From Vibrio cidicii (GTDB lineage Bacteria; Pseudomonadota; Gammaproteobacteria; Enterobacterales; Vibrionaceae), in NCBI RefSeq assembly GCF_009763805.1, contig NZ_CP046804.1:2046001-2110000 (forward strand): DNA of 64,000 bases. The letters are read 5' to 3'. The notes under the pieces were generated by a model. The model worked only from the letters and a program-made list of their open reading frames with translations. It did no database searches and was not told where the DNA came from. Positions within the stretch are counted from its first letter, which is position 1. Each line of letters begins with the position of its first letter. The position numbers and the translations under genes were made by a program. Shown here one piece after another: positions 11,239-21,737 of the stretch.

Positions 11239-11691
11239 TTAAAACTCTCTGCGCGCGCACTTCAGTTCTGCGGAGCAAACCACTTCGCCGTCGACTTTCG
11301 CCACTCCGGTAAAAGCCGCAATACCACGACGCTCTTTTAAGAACTCCACTTCAATGATCAATTGATCGCCTGGCAGAACAGGTTTGCGGAACTTAGCGCC
11401 ATCTACGCTGGCAAAGTAGTACAGCTCATTTTCAGCCGGAGCGCCAAATGATTTAAAGGCCAGCAGGCCAGTTGCCTGTGCCATTGCTTCCAGAATCAAC
11501 ACGCCTGGAAAAACCGGAAGTTGAGGAAAATGACCTGTAAACTGAGGTTCGTTTACCGAAACGTTCTTGATAGCGTGAAGATATTTTTCTTCTTGGAAGT
11601 CGATAACACGGTCAATCATCAAGAATGGGTAGCGATGAGGTAAAAGCTCCTGAATTTCAGTGATATTCATCGTTCTCTTTTCAGTAGTCAA
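11239..11691 (-). CDS. fabZ: (3R)-hydroxyacyl-ACP dehydratase
   Basis: A 150-residue hot-dog-fold dehydratase of fatty acid elongation. The motifs are [14 protein letters not shown] and the active-site stretch [20 protein letters not shown], with the catalytic His at its start and Glu after it. The longest start is TTG at 11691, preceded by AGGAATAAGAC. An ATG seven codons later (MNITEIQ) also has a purine-rich leader (AAGAGAACG), so the start is open between the two. It sits between lpxD and lpxA as in E. coli, sharing the hydroxymyristoyl-ACP pool with them. Confidence 0.95.
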   Translation of the reverse strand: MTTEKRTMNITEIQELLPHRYPFLMIDRVIDFQEEKYLHAIKNVSVNEPQFTGHFPQLPVFPGVLILEAMAQATGLLAFKSFGAPAENELYYFASVDGAKFRKPVLPGDQLIIEVEFLKERRGIAAFTGVAKVDGEVVCSAELKCARREF

Positions 11692-11730
11692 AGTCTTATT
11701 CCTATATCAATACTGTATATATAGCGCGCC

Positions 11731-11736
11731 ATTATA
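11731..11736 (-). promoter_or_regulatory. possible fabZ promoter -10 box
   Basis: A perfect TATAAT lies on the minus strand just downstream of the lpxD terminator hairpin and 39 bases before the TTG start of fabZ. No good -35 hexamer is seen at 16-18 bases, so this is tentative. Confidence 0.35.
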
Positions 11737-11739
11737 GAA

Positions 11740-11767
11740 GAAAAAGACTCGCAGTTCGCGAGTCTTT
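11740..11767 (-). terminator. intrinsic terminator between lpxD and fabZ
   Basis: A 10-bp perfect stem, AAAGACTCGC/GCGAGTCTTT (11743-11752 with 11758-11767). On the minus strand TTTTTCTTC follows. It starts 18 bases past the lpxD stop. Confidence 0.85.
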
Positions 11768-11784
11768 ACAGAGAAATCACTTAA

Positions 11785-12819
11785 TTATTCTGCTTTCTCT
11801 TGCTCGCCAAGGCACTTTTCAACCGCTTTCAAACGTTTGTTCATCTCATCAATACGATGAACACGAGCGGCGGTTTTACGCCACTCTTTGTTGGTTTGAA
11901 GCGGGATGCCAGACGAGTACATACCTTTTTCATCAATACTGCGCATCACCATGCCCATGCCAGTAATAGTGACACCATCGGCGATGGAAATATGCCCATT
12001 GATCACGGAAGCGCCACCAATAGCACAGTACTTACCAATCTTAGTACTGCCGGCGACGATTGTACCACCGGGCATTACGGTACCATATCCGATGTGCACG
12101 TTGTGCGCGATTTGCAACTGGTTGTCTAAAATGACGTTATCTTCAATCACAGTATCGTCGAGCGCGCCGCGATCTATGGTAGTACAAGCGCCAATTTCCA
12201 CCCGGTTACCGATACGAACGGTGCCAAGCTGAGGAATTTTGATCCACTCACCCTTATCATTGGCGTAGCCAAAACCATCCGAGCCAATCACCGCTCCCGA
12301 TTGAATCAGGCAGTCTGTACCGATTTGTACTTGATGATAAATAGTGACATTAGCCCAAAGCTTCGTGTTGTTGCCTAACTTGGCGTTCTTGCCGACAAAA
12401 CAGCCTGCACCAATAATGACGTTGTCGCCAAGCTCAACCCCGCTTTCAATCACGGCGTTAGCTCCCACGGCAACGTTTTGCCCGAGTTTAGCATCCGCCG
12501 CAATCACCGCGGACGGCGCGATGCCCTCTGCGGGTTTAGGTGTGGAGTCTAATGCTTGTGCCACTTTAGCAAAAGCGACATAAGGGTCATTTACCACCAG
12601 CGCATTGCCAGTGCAATGCATGAGCTGATCGGCTTTAACCATCACTACCGTGGCACGGCAGTCAGCTAAGTGTTTGGCGTATTTGGGATTCGACAGAAAG
12701 GTCACGTCCCCTTCTTGTGCCTTATCCATTGGAGCTACCTGCGATACGGTTACCGTTGCATCGCCGTGTAACTCTCCCCCGGTTATTGTTGCTAATTCAG
12801 CTAATGTCAGTGTCATCAT
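11785..12819 (-). CDS. lpxD: UDP-3-O-(3-hydroxymyristoyl)glucosamine N-acyltransferase
   Basis: A 344-residue trimeric acyltransferase for the third step of lipid A synthesis. An N-terminal uridine-binding domain (residues 1-100, with [13 protein letters not shown]) precedes a left-handed beta helix. The catalytic His pair is in [14 protein letters not shown]-terminal helix follows, with [20 protein letters not shown]. Two ATG codons in tandem start it; either is possible. It follows skp by eight bases, the conserved bamA-skp-lpxD order. Confidence 0.96.
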   Translation of the reverse strand: MMTLTLAELATITGGELHGDATVTVSQVAPMDKAQEGDVTFLSNPKYAKHLADCRATVVMVKADQLMHCTGNALVVNDPYVAFAKVAQALDSTPKPAEGIAPSAVIAADAKLGQNVAVGANAVIESGVELGDNVIIGAGCFVGKNAKLGNNTKLWANVTIYHQVQIGTDCLIQSGAVIGSDGFGYANDKGEWIKIPQLGTVRIGNRVEIGACTTIDRGALDDTVIEDNVILDNQLQIAHNVHIGYGTVMPGGTIVAGSTKIGKYCAIGGASVINGHISIADGVTITGMGMVMRSIDEKGMYSSGIPLQTNKEWRKTAARVHRIDEMNKRLKAVEKCLGEQEKAE

Positions 12820-12827
12820 AAGGATTA

Positions 12828-13338
12828 TTATTTGATTGCTTTAATCACTTTCTCTGAGATGTTGTACTCAGGATTACCATATTGAAGTGCGGTGGTATCT
12901 ACCACTAAATCATAGCCTTCTTTTTCAGCGACCGCTTTCACCGCATCCTGAATCACTTTAAATAGCTTTTGCTTCTCTTCCGCTTCACGGCGAGCGCTTG
13001 CTTGCTCTAAAGCCTGTGCTTTGATTTTGTATTTGCTGTCGAGCTGGCCAATTTCAATACGCAGTTTTTCTACTTCCTCTTGACCAAGCAGCTCACCGTC
13101 ACGCTTCAATTTTTCAATCTTAATCTTTGCTTCCGCTTGGATCGCTTGCAGTTTCTGCGCCTTTATCTTTGAACTCTTCCTGCAACTTCTGTAGCACCAC
13201 TTCACGCTGCGGCAAAGCTTGGAATACCTGAGCGGTATTGATGTAAGCAACCTTTTGTGCCGCTTCTGCCGCATTGGCAAACATAGAAGAACTCAGAAGT
13301 AGAAGGCTAACTCCAGCCGCTTTGATCATGTTTTTCAA
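12828..13338 (-). CDS. skp: periplasmic chaperone Skp/OmpH, interrupted by a +1 frameshift
   Basis: Trimeric holdase chaperone that carries unfolded outer-membrane proteins to the Bam complex. A signal peptide spans residues 1-23 (ending ANA), then [19 protein letters not shown] and a long charged coiled-coil tentacle ([32 protein letters not shown]). The end, [28 protein letters not shown], is typical. The frame breaks at 13152-13154: an extra T makes GTTTC (GAAAC in the coding strand). Removing one base gives [16 protein letters not shown] and a 169-residue protein of normal length. It sits between bamA (15 bases) and lpxD (8 bases). Confidence 0.95.
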
Positions 13339-13353
13339 AATTATATCCTCTGT

Positions 13354-15769
13354 TTAGAAGGTTCTGCCGATTGTGAAAGTGAAGAATTCTTCGTCGTCAC
13401 CTTCGTAAATTTTAACGGGTTTAGCCAAGGAGAAGACCAGTGGTCCCATCGGTGACATCCATTGCAACGCCACACCATAGGACGAGCGGTACTGAGTGGG
13501 ATCTGAGTAGTCGTAGTAATATTGGTTACCGTAATCCGCGCCAGCGCTACGGTAGTCAAACTCGGTATCCCACACACTGGCCATATCAAAGAACAAACTC
13601 GTACGTACTTGATTACGTGCTTCGTCTGAAGCAAATGGCGTAGGGACAATCAGCTCTAGGCTTGCCAATGCGATAGCGTTCCCACCAACCGAATCATTGG
13701 TTGCGGTATCGGTACCATTATTTGAGCCACTATAATCACGATAGACCGCCTTTGGACCTGCCGAGTTTGAGCCAAAACCACGCAAGGTGGTAAAACCGCC
13801 TGCGTAGTAGTTCTCGTAAAATGGGAACAGGTTGTCGTTACCATCAGTTTTCCCATAGCCGTTACCATAACCTAAACGTCCGCGCAGCAGCAGGCTGAAC
13901 TCGTGTTTTTTAGTCAGTGGAATGTACTGTCTCACGTCGTACTGCACTTTAAAGTACTGAACATCAGAGCCCGGCACGGTCATTTTATAAAACGCCCGTT
14001 GGTGATTACCAGCAGTAGGGAAATAAGTACGGTTGAGGTTATTGCGCGTCCACGATAACGTCACGTCAAAATCGTTGGTATTCAACGCGCCATTTGAATC
14101 GAGGTTTGCGTTCTGTGCTTGCAGAAACTGCTCAACTTGCAGATAAGGCGACAAGTTACCAATCTTGTTATGGGTATAGCCCACACCAAGTTCGAAACGG
14201 TTGAGTTCATCAAACGGGAAACCCCAAGTTAAATTGGCTCCGTAACTTTGGTTGGTATAGTCAACGATACCGGCTTCAGACGCTTCAAATTCGTTGTAAA
14301 AAACCTTCCCGCCCAAGCTGACACCATCTAGGTTCCAGTACGGGTCGCGATAATCCAAACTAATGTTCTTTTGGTACTTGTTGGTCATCGCGCTGATGCC
14401 AACACGGTTGCCGGAACCGAGGAAGTTATCTTGCTGTAGACCTATCTGAAAACTAACTCCAGATTCAGTACCAAAGCCCACCCCAAAGTTAACGCTTCCT
14501 GAGTTGGCTTCTTTGACGTTATAAACCAGATCAACCTGATCATCACTACCGGGAAACACGCACAGTTTGTACGTCCACCGTTTCAAAATAACCGAGACGA
14601 TTTAAGCGACTTTTCCCCAATTCAATCGCTTTGGAGTTGAGCCAACTGCCTTCCATCTGGCGCATTTCGCGCCGTAACACTTCATCGCGCGTTGCGTTGT
14701 TGCCTGTAAAACGAATATCACGCACATAAATGCGATTGCCCGCTTCAACATGGATGACCAGCGAAACTTGCTTATTTTCATCGTCAAACTCAGGAATGGT
14801 GCTGACTTTAGGATAAGCGTAGCCTGCTTCACCTAAAACGCGTTTGATGTTCTCTTCCAGCGTGGTAACCATAGAACCGTTGTAGGTTTCACCTGACTCA
14901 AACGGTACTAACGCTTTGAACTCCTCTTCTTTACCGATCAGTTCACCGCGAAAGTTCACCTCTTTCACTGAGTAAGGTTCACCTTCTTTTAGTCCCAGCG
15001 TAATGTACACGCCTTTTTTATCGGGAGAGATGGAGACTTGGGTAGAATCCACGGCAAACTTGAGATAACCGCGATCCAAATAATAAGTTCTCAGCGCTTC
15101 AATATCGCCGGCAAGCACCTGCTTTTGGTACTTCTCGTCCGCGAGGAAATTCCACCAAGGCACATCCACGTTCAAGTTGAAACGCGACAACAGGGTTTCA
15201 TCAGAGAACACTTCGTTGCCGATAAAATTAATCTGCTGAATTTTGGCAGACACACCTTCACTGAAGACAAACTTCAAATCTGCGCGATTGCGCGGCAAGG
15301 GCGTGACGACGGCTTTTACCGACGCGTTGTATTTACCTACGCTGTAGTAAAAATCTTCTAGTCCCTTTTCGATGTTACTTAACGTGGTGCGATCAAGCGC
15401 TTCACCAGCACGAATACCGGATGCGTCAAGGTTTTGCTTAAGTTGCTCCTCTTTGATCGCTTTGTTGCCAGAAAAAGAGATGCTGGCAATAGTTGGGCGC
15501 TCTTTCACTTGCACAACCAGTACATTGCCATCACGCAGCACTTTTACATCCTCAAAGTTACCGGAAGTGTAAAGTGCTCGGATAATGCCAGCAACGTCTT
15601 GCTGTTCAAGTGTATCCCCCACACGGACTGGCATTTTCAGTAGTGCTGCACCCAGTGCAACACGTTGTAAACCTTCAATTTTAATGTCTTGTACAACAAA
15701 GTTTTGGGCGCCGTTCGCGGATACGCTGGTGGCCAATAATGTTGCGAACAGAATTTGCTTGATCGCCAT
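13354..15769 (-). CDS. bamA: outer-membrane protein assembly factor BamA, interrupted by a +1 frameshift
   Basis: Central beta-barrel of the machine that folds and inserts outer-membrane proteins. A signal peptide covers about residues 1-20. Five POTRA domains follow (first [14 protein letters not shown]; fifth [21 protein letters not shown]). The 16-stranded barrel has the [18 protein letters not shown] strand, the loop-6 region [12 protein letters not shown] with the conserved RGF, and a terminal FTFTIGRTF. The frame breaks at 14554-14556: GGGAAAC where GGGAAC is expected on the plus strand. Restoring it joins [19 protein letters not shown] and gives 804 residues. Essential gene; a sequence error is likely. 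It lies between rseP and skp. Confidence 0.96.
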
Positions 15770-15814
15770 AATTGTTCTAATTGTTCCTTGCTACTGCTCT
15801 TTGTCTCTGAACCA

Positions 15815-17174
15815 TCACAGACGCGTAAAATCGTTAAATAAGGCTAATGCCATAAGTGAAAAAATCACCGCAGCACCAATGCGGTAACCCATTTCCTGCA
15901 CCTTTTCAGGAACAGGACGACGGATGACGGCTTCAATGGCGAAAAACAACAGGTGCCCCCCATCCAACATCGGCAATGGCACTAAGTTAATAATGCCCAA
16001 GTTGACACTGATCAACGCCAAAAAGCCGAGAAAATAGACTAAACCATAATCGGCGGTCGCCCCTGCGCCTTTAGCAATGGAAATCGGCCCACTCAGGTTG
16101 TTAAGTCCTACATCACCCGTGATCAGTTTTTTCAGCATACTGACTGTGAGATCAATTACCTGCCCCGTTTTCTCTACGGCTTTGCCGACAGATTCGATTA
16201 CACCAAATTGCAAATCGAAGCGATAACTTTCTGGCCATTGTGCGACTTCTGGCGCAATCCCCGCAAAGCCGATCGCGTCACCACTTTGGGCCTCCCGGCT
16301 ATCGGGTATCATGCTAAAACGTTGCGTGCTGCCACTACGCTCCACTTCAACGTCAAGAGTTTGGCCCGGATTGTTGCGCACCCAGTTTACCACTTGCTCC
16401 CAAGCCGTGATCGCTTGGCCATTTATCGAGATAAGCTTATCACCGATTTGTAGCCCTGCTCGCTCACCCGCACCGCCTTGAGATACATTCGCCAAACGGG
16501 TCATTATCTCTGGCGTGTATGGCCTAAAGCCAAGAGATTGCATCGCCGACTCGTTTCTCTGGATCAAATTCCCAGTCTCTGATGTCAACGGCTAAAGTAC
16601 GCTCAAATCCAACTTCATCGGCTGGCGATACCGTCAATGTCATACTGGCATCGCCAATATGAGAGATTAACTGCATGTTAACTGATTCCCAATCGGGAGT
16701 TTTGATACCGGAAACCGCTTTAAGTTCCATGCCTGGCTCAATTCCTGCCTGAGCGACAATGGAATTGACGGTTACCTGACCAACTACGGGCTTAACGGCA
16801 GGGACGCCAATCAAAAAAACCAGCCAATAGGCAAAAATAGCGAATAGGAAATTAAAGATTGGACCAGCAGAGACAATCGCCGCACGTTTCCACAACGGCT
16901 TACGGTCAAACGCAAACTGTTTCTCTGCGTCCGTAATCTCATCAACTCGGCCATCAAGCATTTTGACATAACCACCGAGTGGAATAATAGCAATGCTATA
17001 CTCCGTCCCATCTTGGCCCGTTTTACTCCAAATTGACTTGCCAAAGCCAATGGAGAATTTCTCTACTTTTACGCCACAGCGACGCGCCACCCAAAAATGA
17101 CCAAATTCATGCACTGCCACCAAAATGCCCAAGGCAACAATAAAAGAGGCTAAATTCCATACAATATCCGTCAT
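15815..17174 (-). CDS. rseP: sigma-E regulator protease RseP (site-2 protease), interrupted by a +1 frameshift
   Basis: Inner-membrane zinc metalloprotease that cleaves RseA within the membrane during the sigma-E envelope response. The zinc motif HEFGH is in the first membrane segment ([14 protein letters not shown]). Two PDZ domains follow ([32 protein letters not shown]). The second catalytic motif is [14 protein letters not shown]. The frame breaks at 16554-16556 (GTTTC; coding GAGAAAC for GAGAAC). Repair gives [14 protein letters not shown] and 452 residues. The start MTDIVWN overlaps the dxr stop as ATGA and is preferred over an ATG three codons upstream. Confidence 0.95.
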
Positions 17175-18379
17175 CGTACACACTCTCTAATGGCTTCAAC
17201 GGCAAAAGTTCTGGCTATTTTATCCAGCTCAAGCAAGCTTTCCAAGTTATCCACATGATGAGCCGAACTCTGTTGGCAAATACGGTTGAGTACTCGCTCG
17301 TTAATACGAGCAATGTCTGTAAACTTAAGCTGATGCTCTAAGAAGGCGTGCACAGTGATTTCGTTGGCGGCATTGAGCGCTGTGGTCGCCTGTTGGCCGA
17401 GATAGCAGGCATCAATCGCCAGTTCAAGACAAGGATAACGCGCGAAGTCGGGCTGAATGAACGTTAGCTCACCGACTTGGCTGAAGTCCAATGGTTTCAC
17501 GTTGGTAGGGATGCGCTCGGGGTAAGATAACGTCAACGCGATTGGGGTCACCATGTCAGGTTCTCCCATCTGCGCCAATACCGAACCATCGATGTACTGC
17601 ACCATGGAATGAATCACTGACTGAGGGTGAATGATCACTTTCAGCTGCTCTTTGCTGGCATTAAACAGCCATTTGGCTTCTATGTACTCCAAGCCTTTGT
17701 TCATCATGGTGGCGGAATCGACCGAAATTTTTCGTCCCATAGACCAATTAGGGTGAGCAATCGCTTGTTCTGGGGTCACGCTTTCTAACGCTGCGACATC
17801 GGTATAACGAAATGGACCGCCGGAGCCCGTGAGTAGAATGTTGCGAATGCCGTGCATAGCGAGATCGCATCGCCCCAAACTGGTTTGCACTGCCTGTGGT
17901 AAACATTGGAAAATCGCATTATGTTCACTGTCTACTGGTAGCAATTGTGCGCCTGATTTAGCGACTTCATCGATAAAAAGTTGCCCAGACATCACCAGCG
18001 CTTCTTTGTTTGCCAGCAGAATGCGCTTACCCGCCTGAACGGCAGCCATCGTTGGCAACAAACCAGCCGCCCCGACAATCGCTGCCATCACGCAGTCGAC
18101 TTCATCGAGCGATGCCACATAGCACATCGCTTCTTCCCCGGCTAAAACCTGAGTGTTTGACGCGGAACTCACCAGTAAACGTTGTAAACGCAGTGCCGCT
18201 TCATCCGTGGCCATCACCGCATACTGCGGTTGCCATTTTTCGCAAAGCTGCTGCATTTTTTCTACATTAGAACCCGCGGCTAGAGCAACCACAGTAAAGT
18301 GTTCTGGGTTTTGTTCCACCGCTTTCAGTGTGCTGTCTCCAATTGAGCCCGTAGCACCAAGAATCGTTAGCTTTTGCAT
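17171..18379 (-). CDS. dxr: 1-deoxy-D-xylulose-5-phosphate reductoisomerase
   Basis: A 402-residue NADPH- and metal-dependent enzyme of the MEP isoprenoid pathway, converting DXP to MEP. The Rossmann motif [12 protein letters not shown] is near residue 6. Substrate and metal motifs are [25 protein letters not shown] and [21 protein letters not shown] (in pieces). The C-terminal domain follows. Family length (E. coli 398). It precedes rseP with a four-base overlap. The isoprenoid product feeds UppS, encoded two genes upstream. Confidence 0.97.
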   Translation of the reverse strand: MQKLTILGATGSIGDSTLKAVEQNPEHFTVVALAAGSNVEKMQQLCEKWQPQYAVMATDEAALRLQRLLVSSASNTQVLAGEEAMCYVASLDEVDCVMAAIVGAAGLLPTMAAVQAGKRILLANKEALVMSGQLFIDEVAKSGAQLLPVDSEHNAIFQCLPQAVQTSLGRCDLAMHGIRNILLTGSGGPFRYTDVAALESVTPEQAIAHPNWSMGRKISVDSATMMNKGLEYIEAKWLFNASKEQLKVIIHPQSVIHSMVQYIDGSVLAQMGEPDMVTPIALTLSYPERIPTNVKPLDFSQVGELTFIQPDFARYPCLELAIDACYLGQQATTALNAANEITVHAFLEHQLKFTDIARINERVLNRICQQSSAHHVDNLESLLELDKIARTFAVEAIRECVR

Positions 18380-18407
18380 AACTGAATGACCAAATAAAGA
18401 GGTAATA

Positions 18408-18427
18408 AAAGGGGAAAATTCCCCTTA
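18408..18427 (-). terminator. weak terminator-like palindrome between cdsA and dxr
   Basis: The palindrome AAGGGGAA/TTCCCCTT lies just after cdsA. On the minus strand TTTTATTACC follows. The stem has almost no loop (an AT-rich centre), so strength is uncertain. Confidence 0.45.
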
Positions 18428-18431
18428 TAAG

Positions 18432-19274
18432 TCAGAACAATAGATAGAGAAGAGCAAAGATTGGGAACGCCGCGGTTAAGCTGTCAATACGATCCAGAAT
18501 GCCACCATGCCCCGGAATCATATTGCTGCTGTCTTTGATGCCTGACTCGCGCTTGAACATGCTCTCCACCAAGTCGCCCAATACAGAAATGACCACCGTA
18601 GCGAACGTAATCAGAATCATGTGTATAGGGCTAGTAAAATGGATGTCAAACAGCTTGGAAAACACCCAACCAACCAAGATCGCAGTGATGATGCCGCCGA
18701 TTAAACCTTCAACCGTTTTGTTTGGGCTAACATGCGGTGCCATTTTACGCTTACCCATACTTTTACCCGCGAAATAGGCACCACTGTCTGCGGCCCAGAC
18801 CAATAAGCAGACAAACATCACTAATTTAGCGCCATGGTATGGTGAGGTATCAATTTCACTTGCGCGCAAAATGATCACGCTCCACAGAAAAGGGATCAGC
18901 GTCAGAAAACCAAATAAGTGGCGCAGTGGCTTACTGCCTTGCCATGTTTGCGTCGATTTGGGGTAAGTAACTGCAAGCACGCTGGCATAGAGCCACCATG
19001 TTGTGCCCGCACTGAGCATCAACAAGTGCGGCCAACCAATGTGGTTCAGGCTTACTGCCTCGGGAGAGATGAGAAAAAAACTGGCTACAGTAGCAATCAC
19101 GGCAGGGACCATCGCTTTCACACGAGAACTGGTGCCGACAAATTGTGTCCACTCCCAAAAACCTGCGAGTAGCACTAAGGTTAACGCGACGATAAATAGC
19201 GGGAGGGACAACTGAAAAATCCCTAAGATGACTAAAGGTGCAAGAATGAGTGCGGTTATTATTCTTTGTTTCAA
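18432..19274 (-). CDS. cdsA: phosphatidate cytidylyltransferase
   Basis: A 280-residue polytopic inner-membrane enzyme with about eight membrane segments. It makes CDP-diacylglycerol from phosphatidic acid and CTP for all phospholipids. The family signature is at the C-terminal third: SVLGDLVESMFKRESGIKD, then SNMIPGHGGILDRIDS with its conserved Asp residues. DSGAYFAGKSMGKRK marks the CTP-binding half. It starts 12 bases after uppS, the standard uppS-cdsA-dxr order. Confidence 0.97.
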   Translation of the reverse strand: MKQRIITALILAPLVILGIFQLSLPLFIVALTLVLLAGFWEWTQFVGTSSRVKAMVPAVIATVASFFLISPEAVSLNHIGWPHLLMLSAGTTWWLYASVLAVTYPKSTQTWQGSKPLRHLFGFLTLIPFLWSVIILRASEIDTSPYHGAKLVMFVCLLVWAADSGAYFAGKSMGKRKMAPHVSPNKTVEGLIGGIITAILVGWVFSKLFDIHFTSPIHMILITFATVVISVLGDLVESMFKRESGIKDSSNMIPGHGGILDRIDSLTAAFPIFALLYLLF

Positions 19275-19286
19275 ACTGAATGATCC

Positions 19287-20043
19287 TTATTGTGTACTCA
19301 TCAGAGCTTTGATTTGTTCGCCCGTACAACCGAAACGTCGTTCACGATTAACAAACCAAGTGATCGCCTCCACGAGGCTATCTTCGCCGAAGTCTGGCCA
19401 ATAGACCGGAGTAAAGTACATTTCTGCATAAGCCATTTGCCAGAGCATAAAATTACTGATGCGGCATTCTCCGCTCGTGCGAATCAGAAGATCGACGTCC
19501 GGCAAATCGGCCATCGTCAGAAATTGAGCAATTTTATCTTCATCAATATCGCTGGCAGCCAGCTTTCCGTGCTCTACCTGTTGCGCAAGTTTTTGCACCG
19601 CCTGAACGATATCCCACTTTCCACCATAATTCGCGGCAACATTAATTATCATTCCGGTGTTACTTGCGGTAAGTGCTTCTGCTTCGGCAATTTTCTTTTG
19701 TAGTCGTTCACTAAAGCGACGGGTGTCGCCGATGATGCGTAAACGTAAGTTATTCTTGTGTAACTTTTTGACTTCACTGGAGAGCACTGTGATAAAAAGC
19801 TCCATCAGTAAACCAACTTCGTCTTCAGGACGACGCCAGTTTCTCACTGCTGAAAGCAAAAAGTGTGATGGCTTGAATATTGAGTTTAGAGGCGGCTGCA
19901 ATGGTTTTACGTACTGCACTGACACCTTTTTTATGACCAAAAACGCGTGGTTGACCTTTGGACTTGGCCCAGCGACCATTACCGTCCATGATGATGGCAA
20001 TATGCTTTGGAAGAGATTCCACGAAGAGTTGAGAATTTTGCAT
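19287..20043 (-). CDS. uppS: undecaprenyl diphosphate synthase, interrupted by a +1 frameshift
   Basis: Cis-prenyltransferase that makes the C55 lipid carrier for peptidoglycan and O-antigen. Motifs are the N-terminal [17 protein letters not shown] with the catalytic Asp, [13 protein letters not shown], and C-terminal [18 protein letters not shown] with QMAYAEMYF. The frame breaks at 19840-19842 (GTTTC; coding GAGAAAC for GAGAAC). Repair gives [16 protein letters not shown], the conserved SSENWxRP motif, and 251 residues. Essential. It lies between frr and cdsA. Confidence 0.96.
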
Positions 20044-20080
20044 AGAGAATTAGTCGAGTTCCATCAGTTGGACAGGGTAA

Positions 20081-20115
20081 CACAAAAAAACGCTGTGCTG
20101 CGAGCACAGCGTTTT
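20081..20115 (-). terminator. intrinsic terminator after frr
   Basis: A 13-bp perfect stem, AAAACGCTGTGCT/AGCACAGCGTTTT, with loop GCG on plus (20087-20099 with 20103-20115). On the minus strand TTTTTTTGTG runs out of it. It separates frr from uppS. Confidence 0.92.
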
Positions 20116-20139
20116 CCAACAGTGATGTAAACAGAAGTA

Positions 20140-20697
20140 TTAGACTTCCATTAACTCTTTTTCTTTGGCAGCAAGAACATCATCGATCTTCTTCACTGCC
20201 GCATCGGTTAGCTTCTGAATCTCGTCTTGTGCTTTACGATCTTCATCTTCAGAGATTTCTTTATCTTTTAGTAACGCTTTAAGATCGCCATTGGCATCAC
20301 GACGGATATTACGTACCGCAACACGACCACCTTCAGCTTCACCGCGAACGATTTTCACTAGATCACGACGGCGCTCTTCCGTTAGTGGTGGCAGTGGAAC
20401 ACGGATAATGGTGCCCGCTGACATTGGGTTTAGACCCAGATCAGACATCATGATTGCTTTTTCAACTTTCTGCGTTAGCTCTCTATCAAAAACCGTGATC
20501 GCCAAGGTACGAGCGTCTTCAGCAACTACGTTAGCCACTTGGTTTAGTGGTGTCGGAGCACCGTAATAATCGACAGAAATGCCAGAAAGTAGGCTTGGAT
20601 GCGCACGCCCCGTACGAACTTTAGACAGAGTATTTTTCAGCGCTTCAACACTTTTTTCCATGCGCTCTTGCGCGTCTTTTTTGATTTCGTTAATCAC
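20140..20697 (-). CDS. frr: ribosome recycling factor
   Basis: 185 residues, exactly E. coli RRF length. It splits post-termination ribosomes with EF-G. The three-helix bundle and the conserved domain are visible: [51 protein letters not shown] and the C-terminal [14 protein letters not shown]. It follows pyrH by about 100 bases and ends in a strong terminator, closing the rpsB-tsf-pyrH-frr set. Confidence 0.98.
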   Translation of the reverse strand: MINEIKKDAQERMEKSVEALKNTLSKVRTGRAHPSLLSGISVDYYGAPTPLNQVANVVAEDARTLAITVFDRELTQKVEKAIMMSDLGLNPMSAGTIIRVPLPPLTEERRRDLVKIVRGEAEGGRVAVRNIRRDANGDLKALLKDKEISEDEDRKAQDEIQKLTDAAVKKIDDVLAAKEKELMEV

Positions 20698-20798
20698 GGT
20701 TTCACCTTAAAAAAATGTCATCTTTCCTGAAGAAAGCTTACAAGGGTTCAGTAAAGCGAAACGCCATCCGACACACGAATGACGCTAAGTCAGGCTTA

Positions 20799-21521
20799 CT
20801 AGCTAATCAGCGTACCTTCTGCTTCACCCATCACCACGCGACGTAGAGCGCCTGGCTTATTCATATTAAATACACGGATAGGCATTTTGTGATCGCGAGC
20901 CAAAGTAAATGCGGCTAAATCCATTACTTTTAGTTCTTTATCAAGAACATCGGCGTAAGCGAGTTTATCATACAGCTCTGCATCTGGATTGGCTACCGGG
21001 TCAGCACTGAATACTCCATCTACTTTAGTGGCTTTAAGTACCACGTCCGCTTCAATCTCGATACCACGCAAACACGCGGCAGAATCGGTAGTGAAGAATG
21101 GGTTACCCGTTCCTGCAGAGAAAATTACCACGCGGCCTTGACGCAATTCGCGAATTGCATCAGCCCAATTGTAGTCGTCACACACCCCTTTCAGTGGGAT
21201 GGCAGACATCACTCGTGCATTTACGTACGCACGGTGCAGCGCATCACGCATCGCGAGGCCATTCATTACCGTTGCCAGCATGCCCATGTGGTCACCTACA
21301 ACGCGGTTCATGCCTGCTTCAGCAAGGCCAGCACCACGGAACAGGTTGCCGCCACCGATCACCACGCCGACTTGCACACCCAGTTCAACCAGTTCTTTGA
21401 CTTCCTGCGCCATACGATCCAAAACTGCAGGATCAATACCGAAACCTTCAGAGCCTTGGAGAGCTTCACCACTCAGTTTTAACAGAATACGCTGATACGC
21501 TGGTTTTGGGTTCGTAGTCAT
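20799..21521 (-). CDS. pyrH: UMP kinase
   Basis: A 240-residue hexameric amino acid kinase-fold enzyme that phosphorylates UMP to UDP and is inhibited by UTP. Motifs are [24 protein letters not shown], the allosteric and base region [12 protein letters not shown], and [19 protein letters not shown]. It ends GTLIS like other gammaproteobacterial PyrH proteins. It sits between tsf and frr as is usual. Confidence 0.98.
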   Translation of the reverse strand: MTTNPKPAYQRILLKLSGEALQGSEGFGIDPAVLDRMAQEVKELVELGVQVGVVIGGGNLFRGAGLAEAGMNRVVGDHMGMLATVMNGLAMRDALHRAYVNARVMSAIPLKGVCDDYNWADAIRELRQGRVVIFSAGTGNPFFTTDSAACLRGIEIEADVVLKATKVDGVFSADPVANPDAELYDKLAYADVLDKELKVMDLAAFTLARDHKMPIRVFNMNKPGALRRVVMGEAEGTLIS

Positions 21522-21577
21522 GGAGTTTACCTTCCAAAAGAGAGTTGTCGATTAACAGTCATGGATAGAGAAAAGGC

Positions 21578-21637
21578 CTAGTTATTAGATCCTAGTCGCT
21601 AGAGAAGGCATCTTCGCTCTAGAAACTAGTCACCTAG
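21578..21637. repeat. CTAG-rich imperfect inverted repeat
   Basis: Six CTAG tetramers occur in 60 bases between the pyrH start and the tsf terminator (starting 21578, 21592, 21599, 21619, 21626, 21634). Several are spaced seven apart, and CTAGAG/CTCTAG (21599-21604 with 21617-21622) can form a hairpin extended by outer CTAG pairs. No coding potential is seen. The function is unknown. Confidence 0.7.
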
Positions 21638-21683
21638 GTGTTATTCCCTATTCATCACGGCTAAACAAATAGGCCGTTTATTC

Positions 21684-21714
21684 GTAAAAAGACCGCAGCC
21701 ATGGCCACGGTCTA
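21684..21714 (-). terminator. terminator after tsf
   Basis: Inverted repeat AGACCG...CGGTCT around a GGCCATGGCC-like centre (21690-21713). On the minus strand TTTTTACG follows. It lies 24 bases past the tsf stop. The stem has internal mismatches. Confidence 0.65.
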
Positions 21715-21737
21715 ATCTTTGCACAAATCTCTAAGGA

